Below the pieces are notes generated by a model. It was not told the DNA's origin and did not search any database. It worked only from the letters and a program-made list of their open reading frames with translations. A stretch of 64,000 bases of DNA from the NCBI RefSeq assembly GCF_016918785.1, contig NZ_JAFFPT010000006.1, forward strand, positions 48,426 through 112,425, read 5' to 3'. Positions 43,591-64,000 of the stretch are shown in pieces; within the stretch, counting starts at the first letter, position 1, and every line of letters begins with the position of its first letter. The DNA is from Leptospira ainazelensis (GTDB taxonomy: Bacteria; Spirochaetota; Leptospiria; Leptospirales; Leptospiraceae). The translations under genes were made by a program, and so were the position numbers.

Positions 43591-45711
43591 ATGGATCTAT
43601 CCGAAGTAAGGGACACGTTTGTTTCGGAGTCGTTGGAACTCCTTTCTTCTATGGAATCGAATCTTCTCGTTTTAGAGAAGGATCCGAAAAATTCGGAATG
43701 TATTCATTCCGTTTTTAGGGCGATTCATACGATCAAGGGAACTTCCGGAATGTTCGGATACGAACCGATCGAAAAGTTTACGCATGAAGTGGAAACACTT
43801 TTAGATCGTATTCGATCCGGGAAACAAACTCTGACCAAAGAAGGAATCGAATTTCTTTTTTTAGCATGCGATCACATTCGAAGTATGGTCGAGACTGTGA
43901 CGGATACCTTGGTCTTGGATCCGAAAACTTCTCGAAAACAGGCGGAGTTGACCGTCCTTGCGAAAAAATTACTCTCGGAAACTTCCGCGGTTTCCGGCTC
44001 GGAATCGAAGGGCGACGATTCAAAAAATTCTTCACTCGGTTCCAAATCGGGTGTCTCTTCGAGTTCGGCGCATTGGCAGATCACTCTCATCCCCAACCTT
44101 CATCTTTTTGAATCGGGGATGGACACGTATACGTTTCTAAAATATCTCTCTCAGTCCGGCAAAATCAAACACCTCTACATATATCCTGAATCAATACCGG
44201 ACTGGTCCGATTTCAATCCGGAACATTCTTATCTTGGTTTTGAAATTTCCTATGAATCGGTTTTGAACGGAGAGGAGATTCATTCCACGCTTGAATTTTT
44301 AAAACAAGGAAGTTATATTAAAATCCTCCCTCCTCTTTGCGACCTTGATCTTTTTGATGAAAACTCTAATGATTTTCCATTCGGAAAAGAAGCCTATCTC
44401 AGCGCTCTTGAAATTCAAAAAGCTCTAAAAACCGAGGAGATTCAAAATCTTAGAAACGGCTTACGTTCGGCTTTGATTGAACCGGACGCTCCTTCCAAAG
44501 AAACGGGACAAGAATCCGAAACGCTCCGGATGCAAACGAAAACTCTGAGGGTCGATTCGGCCAAGATCGACGCTTTGATCAGTCTTGTAGGAGAATTGAT
44601 TACTCAGGAGGCGAACCTCAGTAGAAAGATCATCGACTCGGAAGATACTCAGTTGATCGAAAGTTCGGAGTCTCTTTACAGACTCGTAAGCGAGATTCGT
44701 GAGTATGCTCTGAGTCTGCGTATGGTGCCGATAGCCGATCTTTTTGAAAAATACAAACGAGTAGTAAGGGATCTTTCCAAAGAATTAAACAAACAAGTTG
44801 AGTTGGAAATTTTTGGCGGCGAAACCGAACTCGATCGATCCGTAATCGAAAAGATCGCCGACCCGATGGTGCATATTCTTCGCAACGCACTTGATCACGG
44901 CATCGAAACTTCGGAAGAACGAATTCTGAAAGGAAAATCTCCCGCTGGAAAACTTCGGATCCAAGCAAGCCACGGAACCGGAAGTATTCTCATTTCGATA
45001 ACCGACGACGGTAAAGGTTTGGACGCGGAGAAAATCGTAAGCAAGGCTATTACCAAGGGTTTGATTGGAAAAGATCAAATTCTTACCGAGTCCGAAATCT
45101 ATTCCCTTATATTTCAACCCGGTTTTTCCACGGTAGAAAAGGTAACAAATCTTTCCGGACGCGGGGTTGGAATGGACGTCGTACTTAGAAATATTGAATC
45201 CTTGAGGGGTTCCGTACAGATTCAGTCCTCTAAGGACAAAGGAAGTTCTTTTTTGATTCGTTTGCCCCTTACGCTCGCGATCATCGACGGATTTTTGGTA
45301 AAAGCGTCCGGTTCCAATTTTATAGTCCCTATGCAATTAGTCAGAGAGACCGTGGAATCCAGAGCGGACCTCGACGATTCAGCCGCCGGAACGATGAATC
45401 TTAGAAACGAACTCGTTCCCGTCCTTCATCTTTCCCGTTTTTTATCGATCGAGATAAATAGTTTAGATAAAGAGAATATTGTAATTTTAGAATATGAGGA
45501 CCGAACTTTTGGAATTGTGGTAAACGAACTTCACGGAGAGGTTCAGTCCGTAATTCGCCCCATGGCGGAGATTTTTAAGAACGTGAAGTGTTTTAGCGGA
45601 ACTTCTATTTTAGGAAGCGGTGAAATCGCTTTTATTTTAGACGTTCCCGGTTTGTACGGCCTGATCAGAGATCAGGAAATTTTGAGAAGCAAGGAAGCTT
45701 CCATTCGTTAG
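43591..45711 (+). CDS. cheA: Chemotaxis histidine kinase CheA
   Basis: 706 residues. P1 domain with phospho-acceptor His46 in VFRAIHTIKGTSGMFGYE; a divergent ~200-residue P2-like region; P3 dimerisation; P4 kinase with VHILRNALDHGIE (N box), ITDDGKGLDAEKI and GRGVGMDVVLRNI; P5 CheW-like domain at the C-terminus (DGFLVKASGSNFIVPMQLV, NELVPVLHLSRFL, EVQSVIRPM). It phosphorylates CheY and CheB under receptor control. ATG at 43591 with AAGGA upstream; an in-frame TTG 6 bases earlier is less likely. Confidence 0.96.
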   Translation: MDLSEVRDTFVSESLELLSSMESNLLVLEKDPKNSECIHSVFRAIHTIKGTSGMFGYEPIEKFTHEVETLLDRIRSGKQTLTKEGIEFLFLACDHIRSMVETVTDTLVLDPKTSRKQAELTVLAKKLLSETSAVSGSESKGDDSKNSSLGSKSGVSSSSAHWQITLIPNLHLFESGMDTYTFLKYLSQSGKIKHLYIYPESIPDWSDFNPEHSYLGFEISYESVLNGEEIHSTLEFLKQGSYIKILPPLCDLDLFDENSNDFPFGKEAYLSALEIQKALKTEEIQNLRNGLRSALIEPDAPSKETGQESETLRMQTKTLRVDSAKIDALISLVGELITQEANLSRKIIDSEDTQLIESSESLYRLVSEIREYALSLRMVPIADLFEKYKRVVRDLSKELNKQVELEIFGGETELDRSVIEKIADPMVHILRNALDHGIETSEERILKGKSPAGKLRIQASHGTGSILISITDDGKGLDAEKIVSKAITKGLIGKDQILTESEIYSLIFQPGFSTVEKVTNLSGRGVGMDVVLRNIESLRGSVQIQSSKDKGSSFLIRLPLTLAIIDGFLVKASGSNFIVPMQLVRETVESRADLDDSAAGTMNLRNELVPVLHLSRFLSIEINSLDKENIVILEYEDRTFGIVVNELHGEVQSVIRPMAEIFKNVKCFSGTSILGSGEIAFILDVPGLYGLIRDQEILRSKEASIR

Positions 45712-45746
45712 AGATTATTTAGACTTTTTGAATTTGGAGAAATCAA

Positions 45747-48692
45747 ATGTTTCGAAAAAGCTTAGGAATTTTTATTGGTCTGGCAATTGTACTGAACGGT
45801 TTTTTATTCTTATCCGTTCAAAATTTCAATATGCCTACCTCCGATACGGAGACAGCGAGCGAAAGTCTTTTGGGAATTTTTCCCGCCGTAAACGAATCTT
45901 TGCTCGTTACTGAAGAAGCGGTCGCCGAATTTACAATTCATTTTTCAATGGGGAAAGATCGAGATACACTCGCCTCCGATTTGGGTGCGGTTGAATCGAG
46001 TTTGAAAAAGTTAAAGAATCTTTTGTCCGATTCCAAACAAGCCGAGGATCCTGAGGTTCGGAAGTTTGAGAAAAGTATTACGCTTCTATTTACCTCTACG
46101 GGCGAATTTAAAGAAAAGATATCCGCCTCTTCCGATCTCAAAAATGACTTCCCGGATCTTTCCAAAGTGGATTTTTATTCCGAACTTTCTCAGTTTAGAA
46201 AGGCAAGAAGTTCATTCTTAGCTCAATCCTTAAAAGAAACCGAACTTGCGTCTTTGACGCGAGGAGGTGGCAATAACTTTTTAACTACGATCTTAGGATA
46301 TTCTTCCATATCGATTTTTCTTCTCGGCCTTCTTTTTTGGTCCGGTAGATTCGGTCAGGGAACATTTCAGAAGTTCGAACAAGAATATTTACGAATGAGA
46401 ACCGCTTTAGAAAACGTGACTACCAATATCATGATGGCGGACTCTAACTTGAACGTCGTGTTTATGAACAAAGCGATCCGTTCTATGTTCGGTCAAGCGG
46501 AGATGGATATAAAAAAACAATTGGGAAATTTCAATCTTTCCAATTTGATGGGAACGAATATAGATTCTTTCCACAAAAATCCGGCGCACCAACGAGGTCT
46601 ATTAGGCCGGATGACGGAAACCTTCCGATCTTCGATCGAAATCGGAGGAAGACAATTTGATCTAATCGCAAATCCGATCATCGACGAAAAAGGAAACCGT
46701 CTCGGTTCCGTCGTGGAATGGGCAGACGTAACCGAACAAAATAAAATTCTTTCGCAAAGAAAAATTGAAAACGAGGAACTTACCCGTGTCAAGGTCGCGC
46801 TGGATAACGTGACTACCAATATTATGATGGCGGACGCAAACTTGAATATCGTTTATATGAACAAGGCGATTCGTTCCATGTTCGGTCAAGCGGAGATGGA
46901 CATCAAAAAACAACTGGGAAATTTCAATCTTTCCAATTTGATGGGAACGAATATAGATTCTTTCCACAAAAATCCGGCTCACCAACGAGGGTTATTGGGA
47001 AAACTAACCGACGTATTCCGATCTTCGATCGAAATCGGAGGAAGACAATTCGACTTAATCGCAAACCCGATCATCGACGATAAGGGAAACCGTCTTGGCT
47101 CCGTCGTGGAATGGGCAGACGTAACCGAACAAAAAAAGGTCGCCGCACAAAGGGAAATCGAAAACGAGGAACTTACGCGAGTCAAGGTCGCTTTGGACAG
47201 TACTACGACGAACGTCATGATTGCCGATAACGATTTCAACATTCGTTATATGAATAAGGCCGTGATTGAAATGTTTCAGAACGGGGAAAGCGATATTAAG
47301 AAACAATTTTCTCAGTTCAATTTGAAAACTCTGATCGGCTCAAGCATCGACACCTTTCATAAAAACCCGGCTCATCAGAGAGGAGTTTTGAGCAATTTCA
47401 CGAACGTCCACCGTGCCTCAATCAAGATCGGAGTGAGATCTTTTAATCTGATAGCCAATCCGATTATCGATGGAAATGGAAAACGTTTAGGTTCCGTCGT
47501 GGAATGGTCCGACGTAACCAATGAACTCCTAGTTCAAGAGGAAGTGGAAAGAATTGTATCGGGCGCCGCTCAAGGCGATTTTGGAACCCGTATTTCTTTG
47601 GATTCCAAAACGGGCTTTTTTCTCAATCTCAGTCAATCGATCAATCAGCTTTTGGAAGTGAGTAACGTTGGGCTCAACGAAGTTGTCGACGCATTGGAAA
47701 GAATCTCCGCGGGTAACTTGACTCAAAAAATCACGAACGAGTATCACGGAACTTTCGGAAAATTAAAAGAATATTCCAATACCACGATGGACAAACTGAA
47801 CGAGATCATCGGCGACATCATCATTCGATCCTCAAGTCTGGTGACTTCCGCTACCGAAGTTTCTTCCACCGCGAATTCTTTGAGCCAAGGAGCTTCCGAA
47901 CAGGCGGCGAGTGTGGAGGAAACAACCTCTTCTCTCGAACAAATGACCGCTTCGATCGATCAGAACGCGCAGAATTCCCGTCAAACCGAGCAGATTTCTT
48001 CCAAATCCTCCAAGGATGCGGAAGAAGGCGGAAGCTCCGTCTTGGAAACTGTGAAGGCGATGAAACAGATTGCGGAAAAAATCAGTATCATCGAAGACAT
48101 CGCTTATCAAACGAACCTCCTCGCCTTAAACGCGGCGATTGAGGCCGCAAGAGCCGGAGATCACGGAAAAGGATTTGCGGTGGTCGCATCCGAAGTTCGT
48201 AAACTTGCGGAACGAAGCCAAAAATCGGCGAATGAAATCAGCAGTCTCGCCGGCAATAGCGTTGCGATTGCTGAAAAAGCGGGAGAACTGATTTCTCAGA
48301 TTGTTCCTTCGATCCGAAAAACGGCCGACCTTGTGCAAGAGATCACCGCCGCGAGCGACGAACAAGCCGCCGGCGTTTCGGAGATAAATAAGGCGATGGG
48401 ACAGCTCGATCAGGTTTCTCAACAGAACGCTTCCGCATCGGAAGAGTTGGCCGCGATTTCGGAAGAAATGAATTCTCAAGCGGAACAATTGAGGGAATCG
48501 GTTCTTTTCTTTAAGATCGTGGACGGAGAAAACAAAAGATCGACTAACGGAGGATTGACGACTCCTCGGACTTCCTCCGCTCCGTCGATTGCTGCCCGTA
48601 AGACCGTCTTACCCGCAAGAAAAGAGGTAATCGCAAAACCGAAATCGGACAATACGGGAATGTCTCCCGCCGATAAATTTGAGAAATACTGA
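45747..48692 (+). CDS. Chemoreceptor with three tandem Aer2-like PAS domains
   Basis: 981 residues. Membrane helices ~4-26 and ~178-198 flank a small periplasmic domain. Three cytoplasmic PAS repeats follow in a strict 131-codon period (393 bases); each contains [12 protein letters not shown] or [12 protein letters not shown] and SVVEW. The His (276, 407, 538) and Trp (325, 456, 587) are 49 residues apart in each, as in the haem-ligand His234/ligand-stabilising Trp283 of Pseudomonas Aer2. HAMP-like segments (~605-700) and an MCP signalling domain ([23 protein letters not shown] hairpin region) finish the protein. It ends KFEKY, aromatic-x-x-aromatic like the CheR-binding pentapeptide. Likely an oxygen or gas sensor (inference). 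Confidence 0.93.
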   Translation: MFRKSLGIFIGLAIVLNGFLFLSVQNFNMPTSDTETASESLLGIFPAVNESLLVTEEAVAEFTIHFSMGKDRDTLASDLGAVESSLKKLKNLLSDSKQAEDPEVRKFEKSITLLFTSTGEFKEKISASSDLKNDFPDLSKVDFYSELSQFRKARSSFLAQSLKETELASLTRGGGNNFLTTILGYSSISIFLLGLLFWSGRFGQGTFQKFEQEYLRMRTALENVTTNIMMADSNLNVVFMNKAIRSMFGQAEMDIKKQLGNFNLSNLMGTNIDSFHKNPAHQRGLLGRMTETFRSSIEIGGRQFDLIANPIIDEKGNRLGSVVEWADVTEQNKILSQRKIENEELTRVKVALDNVTTNIMMADANLNIVYMNKAIRSMFGQAEMDIKKQLGNFNLSNLMGTNIDSFHKNPAHQRGLLGKLTDVFRSSIEIGGRQFDLIANPIIDDKGNRLGSVVEWADVTEQKKVAAQREIENEELTRVKVALDSTTTNVMIADNDFNIRYMNKAVIEMFQNGESDIKKQFSQFNLKTLIGSSIDTFHKNPAHQRGVLSNFTNVHRASIKIGVRSFNLIANPIIDGNGKRLGSVVEWSDVTNELLVQEEVERIVSGAAQGDFGTRISLDSKTGFFLNLSQSINQLLEVSNVGLNEVVDALERISAGNLTQKITNEYHGTFGKLKEYSNTTMDKLNEIIGDIIIRSSSLVTSATEVSSTANSLSQGASEQAASVEETTSSLEQMTASIDQNAQNSRQTEQISSKSSKDAEEGGSSVLETVKAMKQIAEKISIIEDIAYQTNLLALNAAIEAARAGDHGKGFAVVASEVRKLAERSQKSANEISSLAGNSVAIAEKAGELISQIVPSIRKTADLVQEITAASDEQAAGVSEINKAMGQLDQVSQQNASASEELAAISEEMNSQAEQLRESVLFFKIVDGENKRSTNGGLTTPRTSSAPSIAARKTVLPARKEVIAKPKSDNTGMSPADKFEKY
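46399..47578 (+). repeat. Three tandem 393-base coding repeats in the chemoreceptor
   Basis: Unit boundaries near 46413, 46806 and 47199. Units 1 and 2 share a perfectly identical 64-base tract (46522-46585 and 46915-46978) and many further identical codons. Unit 3 has diverged to roughly half identity in protein. The exact 131-codon spacing keeps all units in frame. Confidence 0.9.
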
Positions 48693-48706
48693 ACCGGAGT
48701 GAAAGT

Positions 48707-49225
48707 ATGAGCGCGATGGAGGACAATCAATTTCTCACCTTTTATTTGGGAGAAGAATGTTACGGAATTGGAATATTACATATTAAAGAGATCATTGAAT
48801 ATTCCGGTTTGACGAACGTTCCCTTGATGCCCGAATTTATTCCGGGTGTGATTAATTTACGAGGGAATGTGGTTCCGGTCGTGGATTTGAAACACAAGTT
48901 TTTCAAACAGAAGATAGAACCCGATAGGAAAACCTGTGTGATCATTGTGGAACTTCATTCTTCCGATACCGGGGATAAAAAAAAGGAAAGAACCGATTTG
49001 GGAATTCTCGTGGAATCCGTAAACGAAGTAGTTTCCATTGCGGCTTCTGAAATCGAACCCGCGCCAACTTTCGGTTCTCGTATCAAAGTGGACTTTATTC
49101 TCGGAATGGCGCGTCAAGAGGAAGGTTTTATCATCATCCTGAACACTGAAAAGATTCTAAACTTAGACGAGTTGACTTCGATGGAAGAGAATCAAAATAT
49201 CGAGGCGCTCGTAGAAAACGCATGA
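48707..49225 (+). CDS. cheW: Chemotaxis coupling protein CheW
   Basis: 172 residues. NQFLTFYLGEECYGIGILHI, IIEYSGLTNVPLMPEFIPGVINLRG and VVPVVDLKHKFF are standard; the second subdomain has LGILVESVNEVVSIAASEI and DFILGMARQEEGFIIILN. Links receptors to CheA. ATG with CGGAG upstream. Slightly longer than minimal CheW because of a Lys-rich loop (~85-95). Overlaps cheD by 4 bases. Confidence 0.96.
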   Translation: MSAMEDNQFLTFYLGEECYGIGILHIKEIIEYSGLTNVPLMPEFIPGVINLRGNVVPVVDLKHKFFKQKIEPDRKTCVIIVELHSSDTGDKKKERTDLGILVESVNEVVSIAASEIEPAPTFGSRIKVDFILGMARQEEGFIIILNTEKILNLDELTSMEENQNIEALVENA

Positions 49226-49721
49226 TAGAACCGGATATAGTTCGGGATTTATTTTTACAACCCGGCGGGTTTTGTTGGGGGCAAAAAAATTTAAGAATCA
49301 GAACACTACTCGGTTCCTGCGTTTCGATTTGTTTTTGGAATCCGATTCATCTTTCGGGTGGAATGGCGCACGTGATGCTTCCCAATCGTCCGTCCGGAGA
49401 AACCGCCCTAGAGTTAAACGCCAAATATGCGGACGACGCTATTCAACTATTTTTTGATAAGATTCAAGGCAATGGCGGTAGATACGGTCAATATCAGATC
49501 AAACTTTTTGGAGGAGCTTCTATGTTTTCCACAGAGGAAGAAAAACTTTTAGAAATCAAATCCGTTCGAGACATAGGGATGAAAAACATACATTCAGTAA
49601 AAGAAATTCTCGCCAAAAATCACCTACCGATCGCCTCCGAGGACTTAGGAGGATTTTCCCATAGAAGAGTATTTTTTTCCTTATGGGATGGGGAAATTTA
49701 TATCGAAAGGCCGAAAGCGTA

Positions 49722-49722
<1 letters not shown>
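49222..49722 (+). CDS. cheD: Chemoreceptor glutamine deamidase CheD
   Basis: 166 residues. Catalytic Thr/Cys motif RTLLGSCVSI and His in GGMAHVMLPNR; C-terminal KLFGGASMFS and ENLGGFSHR-like SEDLGGFSHRRVFF. CheD deamidates receptor glutamines and can interact with CheC or CheY. Overlaps cheW by ATGA and the cheB start by TAATG. Confidence 0.95.
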
Positions 49723-50762
<1,040 letters not shown>

Positions 50763-50770
50763 ATATAAGA

Positions 50771-50789
50771 GCGCGGAGGATCTCCGCGC
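50771..50789. terminator. Hairpin between converging cheB and acyl-CoA carboxylase gene
   Basis: GCGCGGAG and CTCCGCGC form a perfect 8-base stem with a 3-base loop, centred in the 43 bases between two converging stops. No T-tract on either side, so a bidirectional terminator is likely but not proven. Confidence 0.5.
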
Positions 50790-50805
50790 CGCTTCAAAGA
50801 AAGAT

Positions 50806-53550
<2,745 letters not shown>

Positions 53551-53554
53551 ACGA

Positions 53555-55210
<1,656 letters not shown>

Positions 55211-55298
55211 GGAACCTTTAAATGGAATGAAATATATCCAGTTTTTAAGAAAAGGATTCTCGGGAAAGTTAAATTCGAAACCGAGGCGAGGAACTTGG

Positions 55299-55611
55299 CT
55301 ATTTTATAGCGGACTCGAGAGTTTCGAAAATGCTAAACATAGAATTCATATCGATGATATCAAAAACCTTTTTTACAGCAGGTTTGATTCCGGCGAGGCG
55401 AAGTTCGACGTCTCTTTCCTTACATTCTCTAAGAGCGGCAACGATGATCCGAAGACCTGCGGAAGAAATGAATTCGACGGAGGAAAGATCCAATATGAGA
55501 ACGCGAGAATCGCCGGTCTTGATCTGATCCATGAACACCGATTCAATTTTGTGAGTGTTGTGAACGTCCAGGTTTCCGATCAAGTGGATGATTTTAGAAT
55601 GATTTTTTATT

Positions 55612-55628
<17 letters not shown>
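55299..55628 (-). CDS. Anti-sigma-factor antagonist (STAS)
   Basis: 109 residues. [39 protein letters not shown] with the phosphorylatable Ser of the SSAGL motif, and [20 protein letters not shown]. Classic SpoIIAA/RsbV-like antagonist. The ATG overlaps the end of the GAF-PP2C-ATPase gene by 17 bases; that protein carries both a phosphatase and an ATPase of the RsbW type, so the pair is probably a partner-switching module. Confidence 0.93.
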
Positions 55629-58428
<2,800 letters not shown>

Positions 58429-58437
58429 AGCAGAGGT

Positions 58438-58746
58438 TCAGCCGGCCTGAAACTTTAAGGATTCTTCTCTTAGTTTCTTATTTGCATTTTCTAATTCGCG
58501 AATTCGGGTTAAGGCTCCCATCAATTCTTCGCGGGAAAGATTGGTAACTACGTTAGTCGCGTCAAACGCTTCCTTTGCGTCTTTGAGTTCCGAACCGGAA
58601 TACTGAATGATACCTTCGTACATACGAATGATTTCATCGGCGTTTTCCAATTCCTGCTCGTTGAGTCTAAGAACCTTCTCGTAACCTTTGATAATATCAT
58701 TCTGGATCTTCAATTTTTTTTGTAAATCCTCGATAGATTCACTCAT
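58438..58746 (-). CDS. Coiled-coil protein upstream of the partner-switch genes
   Basis: 102 residues, nearly entirely helical heptads: IEDLQKKLKIQNDIIKGYEK, VLRLNEQELENADEII, MYEGIIQYSGSELKDA and LMGALTRIRELENANKKLRE. I do not recognise a family. Its stop is 9 bases before the GAF-PP2C-ATPase gene, in one likely operon, so it may be a scaffold or partner for that protein (inference). No signal peptide. Confidence 0.75.
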   Translation of the reverse strand: MSESIEDLQKKLKIQNDIIKGYEKVLRLNEQELENADEIIRMYEGIIQYSGSELKDAKEAFDATNVVTNLSREELMGALTRIRELENANKKLREESLKFQAG

Positions 58747-58803
58747 CCTAACACTCCTGTATTTGTATTGACTTCAAGGAATTTGGTAAAAACCTGCTTC
58801 CTA

Positions 58804-58879
<76 letters not shown>

Positions 58880-59127
58880 ATTACGACTTCCGCCACTTGA
58901 GTTTTTAAACTTTCTAAGCTCTGTCAAACTCTTTTACAATCCCCTCTCCGTCCGAATTTACCGGAAAGAAACCGGAAACGTTTCGAGTTTGAAAACAAAA
59001 CGAACGTTCTGTTCCGTATAAGTCGGAATTCGGGTTCATTTTCATTCTTCTTTTTTTATGGCTATTTTCATCCGGAAATAAAAAGTTCGGTAAAACGATT
59101 GGAAATCGTAGTTCACGTCAGCAACCT

Positions 59128-59835
59128 ATGTCAAATCGAATCTCTATCCGACGGTTAGGCGCTTCGACAAAAGCGCCTCTTTTTCTTCTTCCCGATTTTG
59201 ACTTTCCGGGAAGACGTATTTCTGTTGAAGCTTTTATGCGCGACTTTTCCCTTCGGGTTTTCGAAACTCCGATCCAAACCTTCCAAACGAGTTTTCCAAG
59301 GTATGAAGAATGGATCGAATCGATTTCTTCCGAAATTCTGAAGACAAAAGGGAAAATCAAACTTTTAGGAGAAGGATACTTTTCAGGAATCGTTTTCGAA
59401 TTGATCAAAAAATTTCCGGAAAGAATCGAATCCGCTTGTCTCGTAAATCCGCCGTTTGCAAAACATAGGAACCCTTTTCCCTGGTTTCCTAAAAACGCAG
59501 AATGGATTTTGGAAAGATTCCCTTGGAACCCTTGGTTTCTTTTATCGCAAGAATTGAATACCTTGTTCGAAACGTTGGAAAAAAGTTTTCAAAAAGGAAT
59601 CGAAGAATCGAGTTTATCTCCCGTTGTTTTGTTTACGGGAATACCGGGGACCGTCAGCGAACAGATAAGGGCATCGGGAAAACAATTACAGGCGTTTCGA
59701 GTTTTTAGAATCGAGTCCGCAGATCGGAATTCGATCCAAGTTCTTTTGAAAGAATCGGTCGTGAAAATTCTTGCCGAGATACCGATTTCTTCTGTCCAAA
59801 AAAAGTCGAACTTTAAGATGGAACCTGGTTTTTAA
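59128..59835 (+). CDS. Degenerate alpha/beta-hydrolase-like protein
   Basis: 235 residues. The order [34 protein letters not shown], then [14 protein letters not shown] resembles the strand-nucleophile-helix part of alpha/beta hydrolases (compare BioH-like GWSLGG), but GEGYFSG has no Ser at the nucleophile position. FLPWF-type and [12 protein letters not shown] follow. No catalytic set seen; probably a non-enzymatic or diverged member. Starts ATG with weak ribosome-binding site; ends 1 base before def, so co-transcribed with it. Function unknown. Confidence 0.65.
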   Translation: MSNRISIRRLGASTKAPLFLLPDFDFPGRRISVEAFMRDFSLRVFETPIQTFQTSFPRYEEWIESISSEILKTKGKIKLLGEGYFSGIVFELIKKFPERIESACLVNPPFAKHRNPFPWFPKNAEWILERFPWNPWFLLSQELNTLFETLEKSFQKGIEESSLSPVVLFTGIPGTVSEQIRASGKQLQAFRVFRIESADRNSIQVLLKESVVKILAEIPISSVQKKSNFKMEPGF

Positions 59836-59836
59836 T

Positions 59837-60373
59837 ATGTCAGTAAGAAAAATTTTAAGAATGGGAGATCCGCTTCTCCGCCAAGAATCCGAGCCCGTTA
59901 CGGAAGACGAGATTCAAACAAAAGAATTTAAAAAATTACTCAAAGATATGTTCGATACGATGCGTCACGCGGAAGGTGTGGGATTGGCGGCGCCGCAGAT
60001 CGGAATCCTGAAACAGATCGTAGTGGTCGGTTCGGAGGATAACGAGCGTTATCCGGGAACTCCCGACGTTCCGGATCGGGTGATTCTCAATCCGATCATC
60101 ACTCCCCTTACCACCGAAAGTTCGGGGTTTTGGGAAGGATGTCTTTCGGTTCCCGGGATGCGAGGATACGTGGAAAGACCGAATCAGATTCGAATGCAGT
60201 GGATGGACGAGAAGGGAAACAAATTCGACGAGAAGATCGAAGGATATAAGGCCGTCGTCTATCAACACGAATGCGATCATCTTCGAGGAATTCTTTATGT
60301 TGACCGTCTAAAAGACACAAAATTGTTCGGTTTCAACGACACATTGGACTCCGGCGGAAAAATTCTAGATTAG
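59837..60373 (+). CDS. def: Peptide deformylase
   Basis: 178 residues. [48 protein letters not shown] (metal-ligand Cys) and [18 protein letters not shown] (His, catalytic Glu, His). Removes the formyl group from nascent proteins; partner of fmt at 7905. ATG at 59837 immediately follows the stop of the previous gene. Leptospiral deformylase is a studied metalloenzyme; the N-terminal text fits it. Confidence 0.97.
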   Translation: MSVRKILRMGDPLLRQESEPVTEDEIQTKEFKKLLKDMFDTMRHAEGVGLAAPQIGILKQIVVVGSEDNERYPGTPDVPDRVILNPIITPLTTESSGFWEGCLSVPGMRGYVERPNQIRMQWMDEKGNKFDEKIEGYKAVVYQHECDHLRGILYVDRLKDTKLFGFNDTLDSGGKILD

Positions 60374-60394
60374 AAAATTATAAAATAAAAATAT

Positions 60395-63631
<3,237 letters not shown>

Positions 63632-64000
63632 AACGTGTGTCATGCTTGAAAGTCTGTAAAAATAAAATCAAAAAGATCGATCCCAAAGATTGAAACGATT
63701 TGGGATCGATTCTTCGAAGAATAAGATAGAATTTAAGAAGCTTCCGTATCGAGGAAGTCTTTCAAAACAAGTTCGTTTTTTTCTCCATATTCTTGTCGTA
63801 TAAACGACAATTCTCTCGAAAACCAGAAATGGCCCCACCCTCATTGGGTCATAACCTTACCCACAAAGTGGACTGAATCTTTAAAAGAATCTGTCGGAAC
63901 AACGACAATCCTCCGTAAAACGGAAGCCCCGCCCTGTTTTTGGGAGCCTGTTGAAAAAGAAAATCAGAGAATCTCTCGTGATTCCGCCCTAAATTGCATT
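63632..64000. other. Gene-poor end of window with inverted repeats
   Basis: No ORF with a ribosome-binding site. Holds ATCGATCCCAAA/TTTGGGATCGAT (63676-63710), CTTCC/GGAAG near 63741, TTGTCG/CGACAA near 63793 and CTTCCGTTTTACGGAGG near 63911. On the minus strand a frame of ~36 codons (63840-63733) without a start encodes a plausible protein end; another short ATG frame (58 codons) covers the same part. May be decayed coding or a dispersed intergenic element. Confidence 0.55.
63676..63710. terminator. Long perfect hairpin after the RND gene
   Basis: 12-base perfect stem, 11-base loop, about 45 bases past the stop. T-rich sequence follows on the minus strand only (CTTTTTGATTTTATTTTT), so it terminates minus-strand transcription best, though it may also act on the RND transcript. 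Confidence 0.6.

Noticed and set aside
46399..47306. Repeated minus-strand ORFs opposite the chemoreceptor PAS repeats
   Set aside because: They repeat only because the coding repeat does; no initiation signals.
46399..47578. CRISPR-like periodic repeat
   Set aside because: Periodicity of 393 bases is in-frame coding repetition of PAS domains.

Overview
The window looks like a chromosomal segment from a pathogen-clade Leptospira. The evidence is two FlaB-type flagellins, a DUF1564 protein (a family I know only from leptospires), an LPS transport/heptose/KDO gene set in a spirochaete context, frequent TTG starts, and base composition that looks like the low 40s % GC by eye. I cannot fix the species. 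I found no insertion sequence, prophage, CRISPR array or rRNA, and one tRNA gene.

Layout. 1-24190 is almost entirely minus strand and very compact, with many 1-17 base overlaps. Reading in the direction of transcription (right to left) it holds: heptose kinase and adenylyltransferase (rfaE1, rfaE2); pyrG and kdsA; lptC, a long LptA-like protein and lptB; rpoN; hprK and HPr; an NtrY/NtrX-type two-component pair; a uracil-DNA-glycosylase-like protein; priA, fmt, a PASTA protein and rpe; then the rpsP-khpA-rimM-trmD-rplS-rnhB block with YlqG-like and FlhB-like genes, a degenerate HD-GYP protein and YraN. Two parts of this order (priA-fmt-[PASTA]-rpe and rpsP-...-rnhB-ylqG-ylqH) mirror the Bacillus subtilis gene order.

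24254-38253 is accessory in character: a LON-domain protein, a DUF1564 protein, an NlpC/P60 protein, a POT peptide transporter and a cobalamin adenosyltransferase. These are followed by two flagellin genes flanking a heavy-metal RND efflux operon (CusA-CusB-TolC plus a small Cys-rich protein). Both flagellin leaders carry hairpins and GGA motifs that look like CsrA targets.

38254-50762 is plus strand: ispH, then a chemosensory cluster of PAS histidine kinase, receiver-ATPase protein, CheY, STAS protein, CheA, a large chemoreceptor with three tandem Aer2-like PAS domains, CheW, CheD and CheB. No cheR is present in the window. The best candidate for a new system is this cluster: a probable triple PAS-heme gas sensor wired to CheA, with a receiver-ATPase plus STAS module embedded between kinase and receptor.

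50806-58746 (minus) holds a two-gene biotin-dependent acyl-CoA carboxylase and a complete partner-switching module (a GAF-GAF-GAF-PP2C-ATPase protein, a STAS antagonist and a coiled-coil protein). 58807-63631 (plus) holds tRNA-Ala(GGC), a degenerate alpha/beta-hydrolase-like protein, peptide deformylase and an AcrB-type RND pump. The final 369 bases have no convincing gene but several inverted repeats.

All family calls are from reading motifs in translated sequence; no database search was possible.
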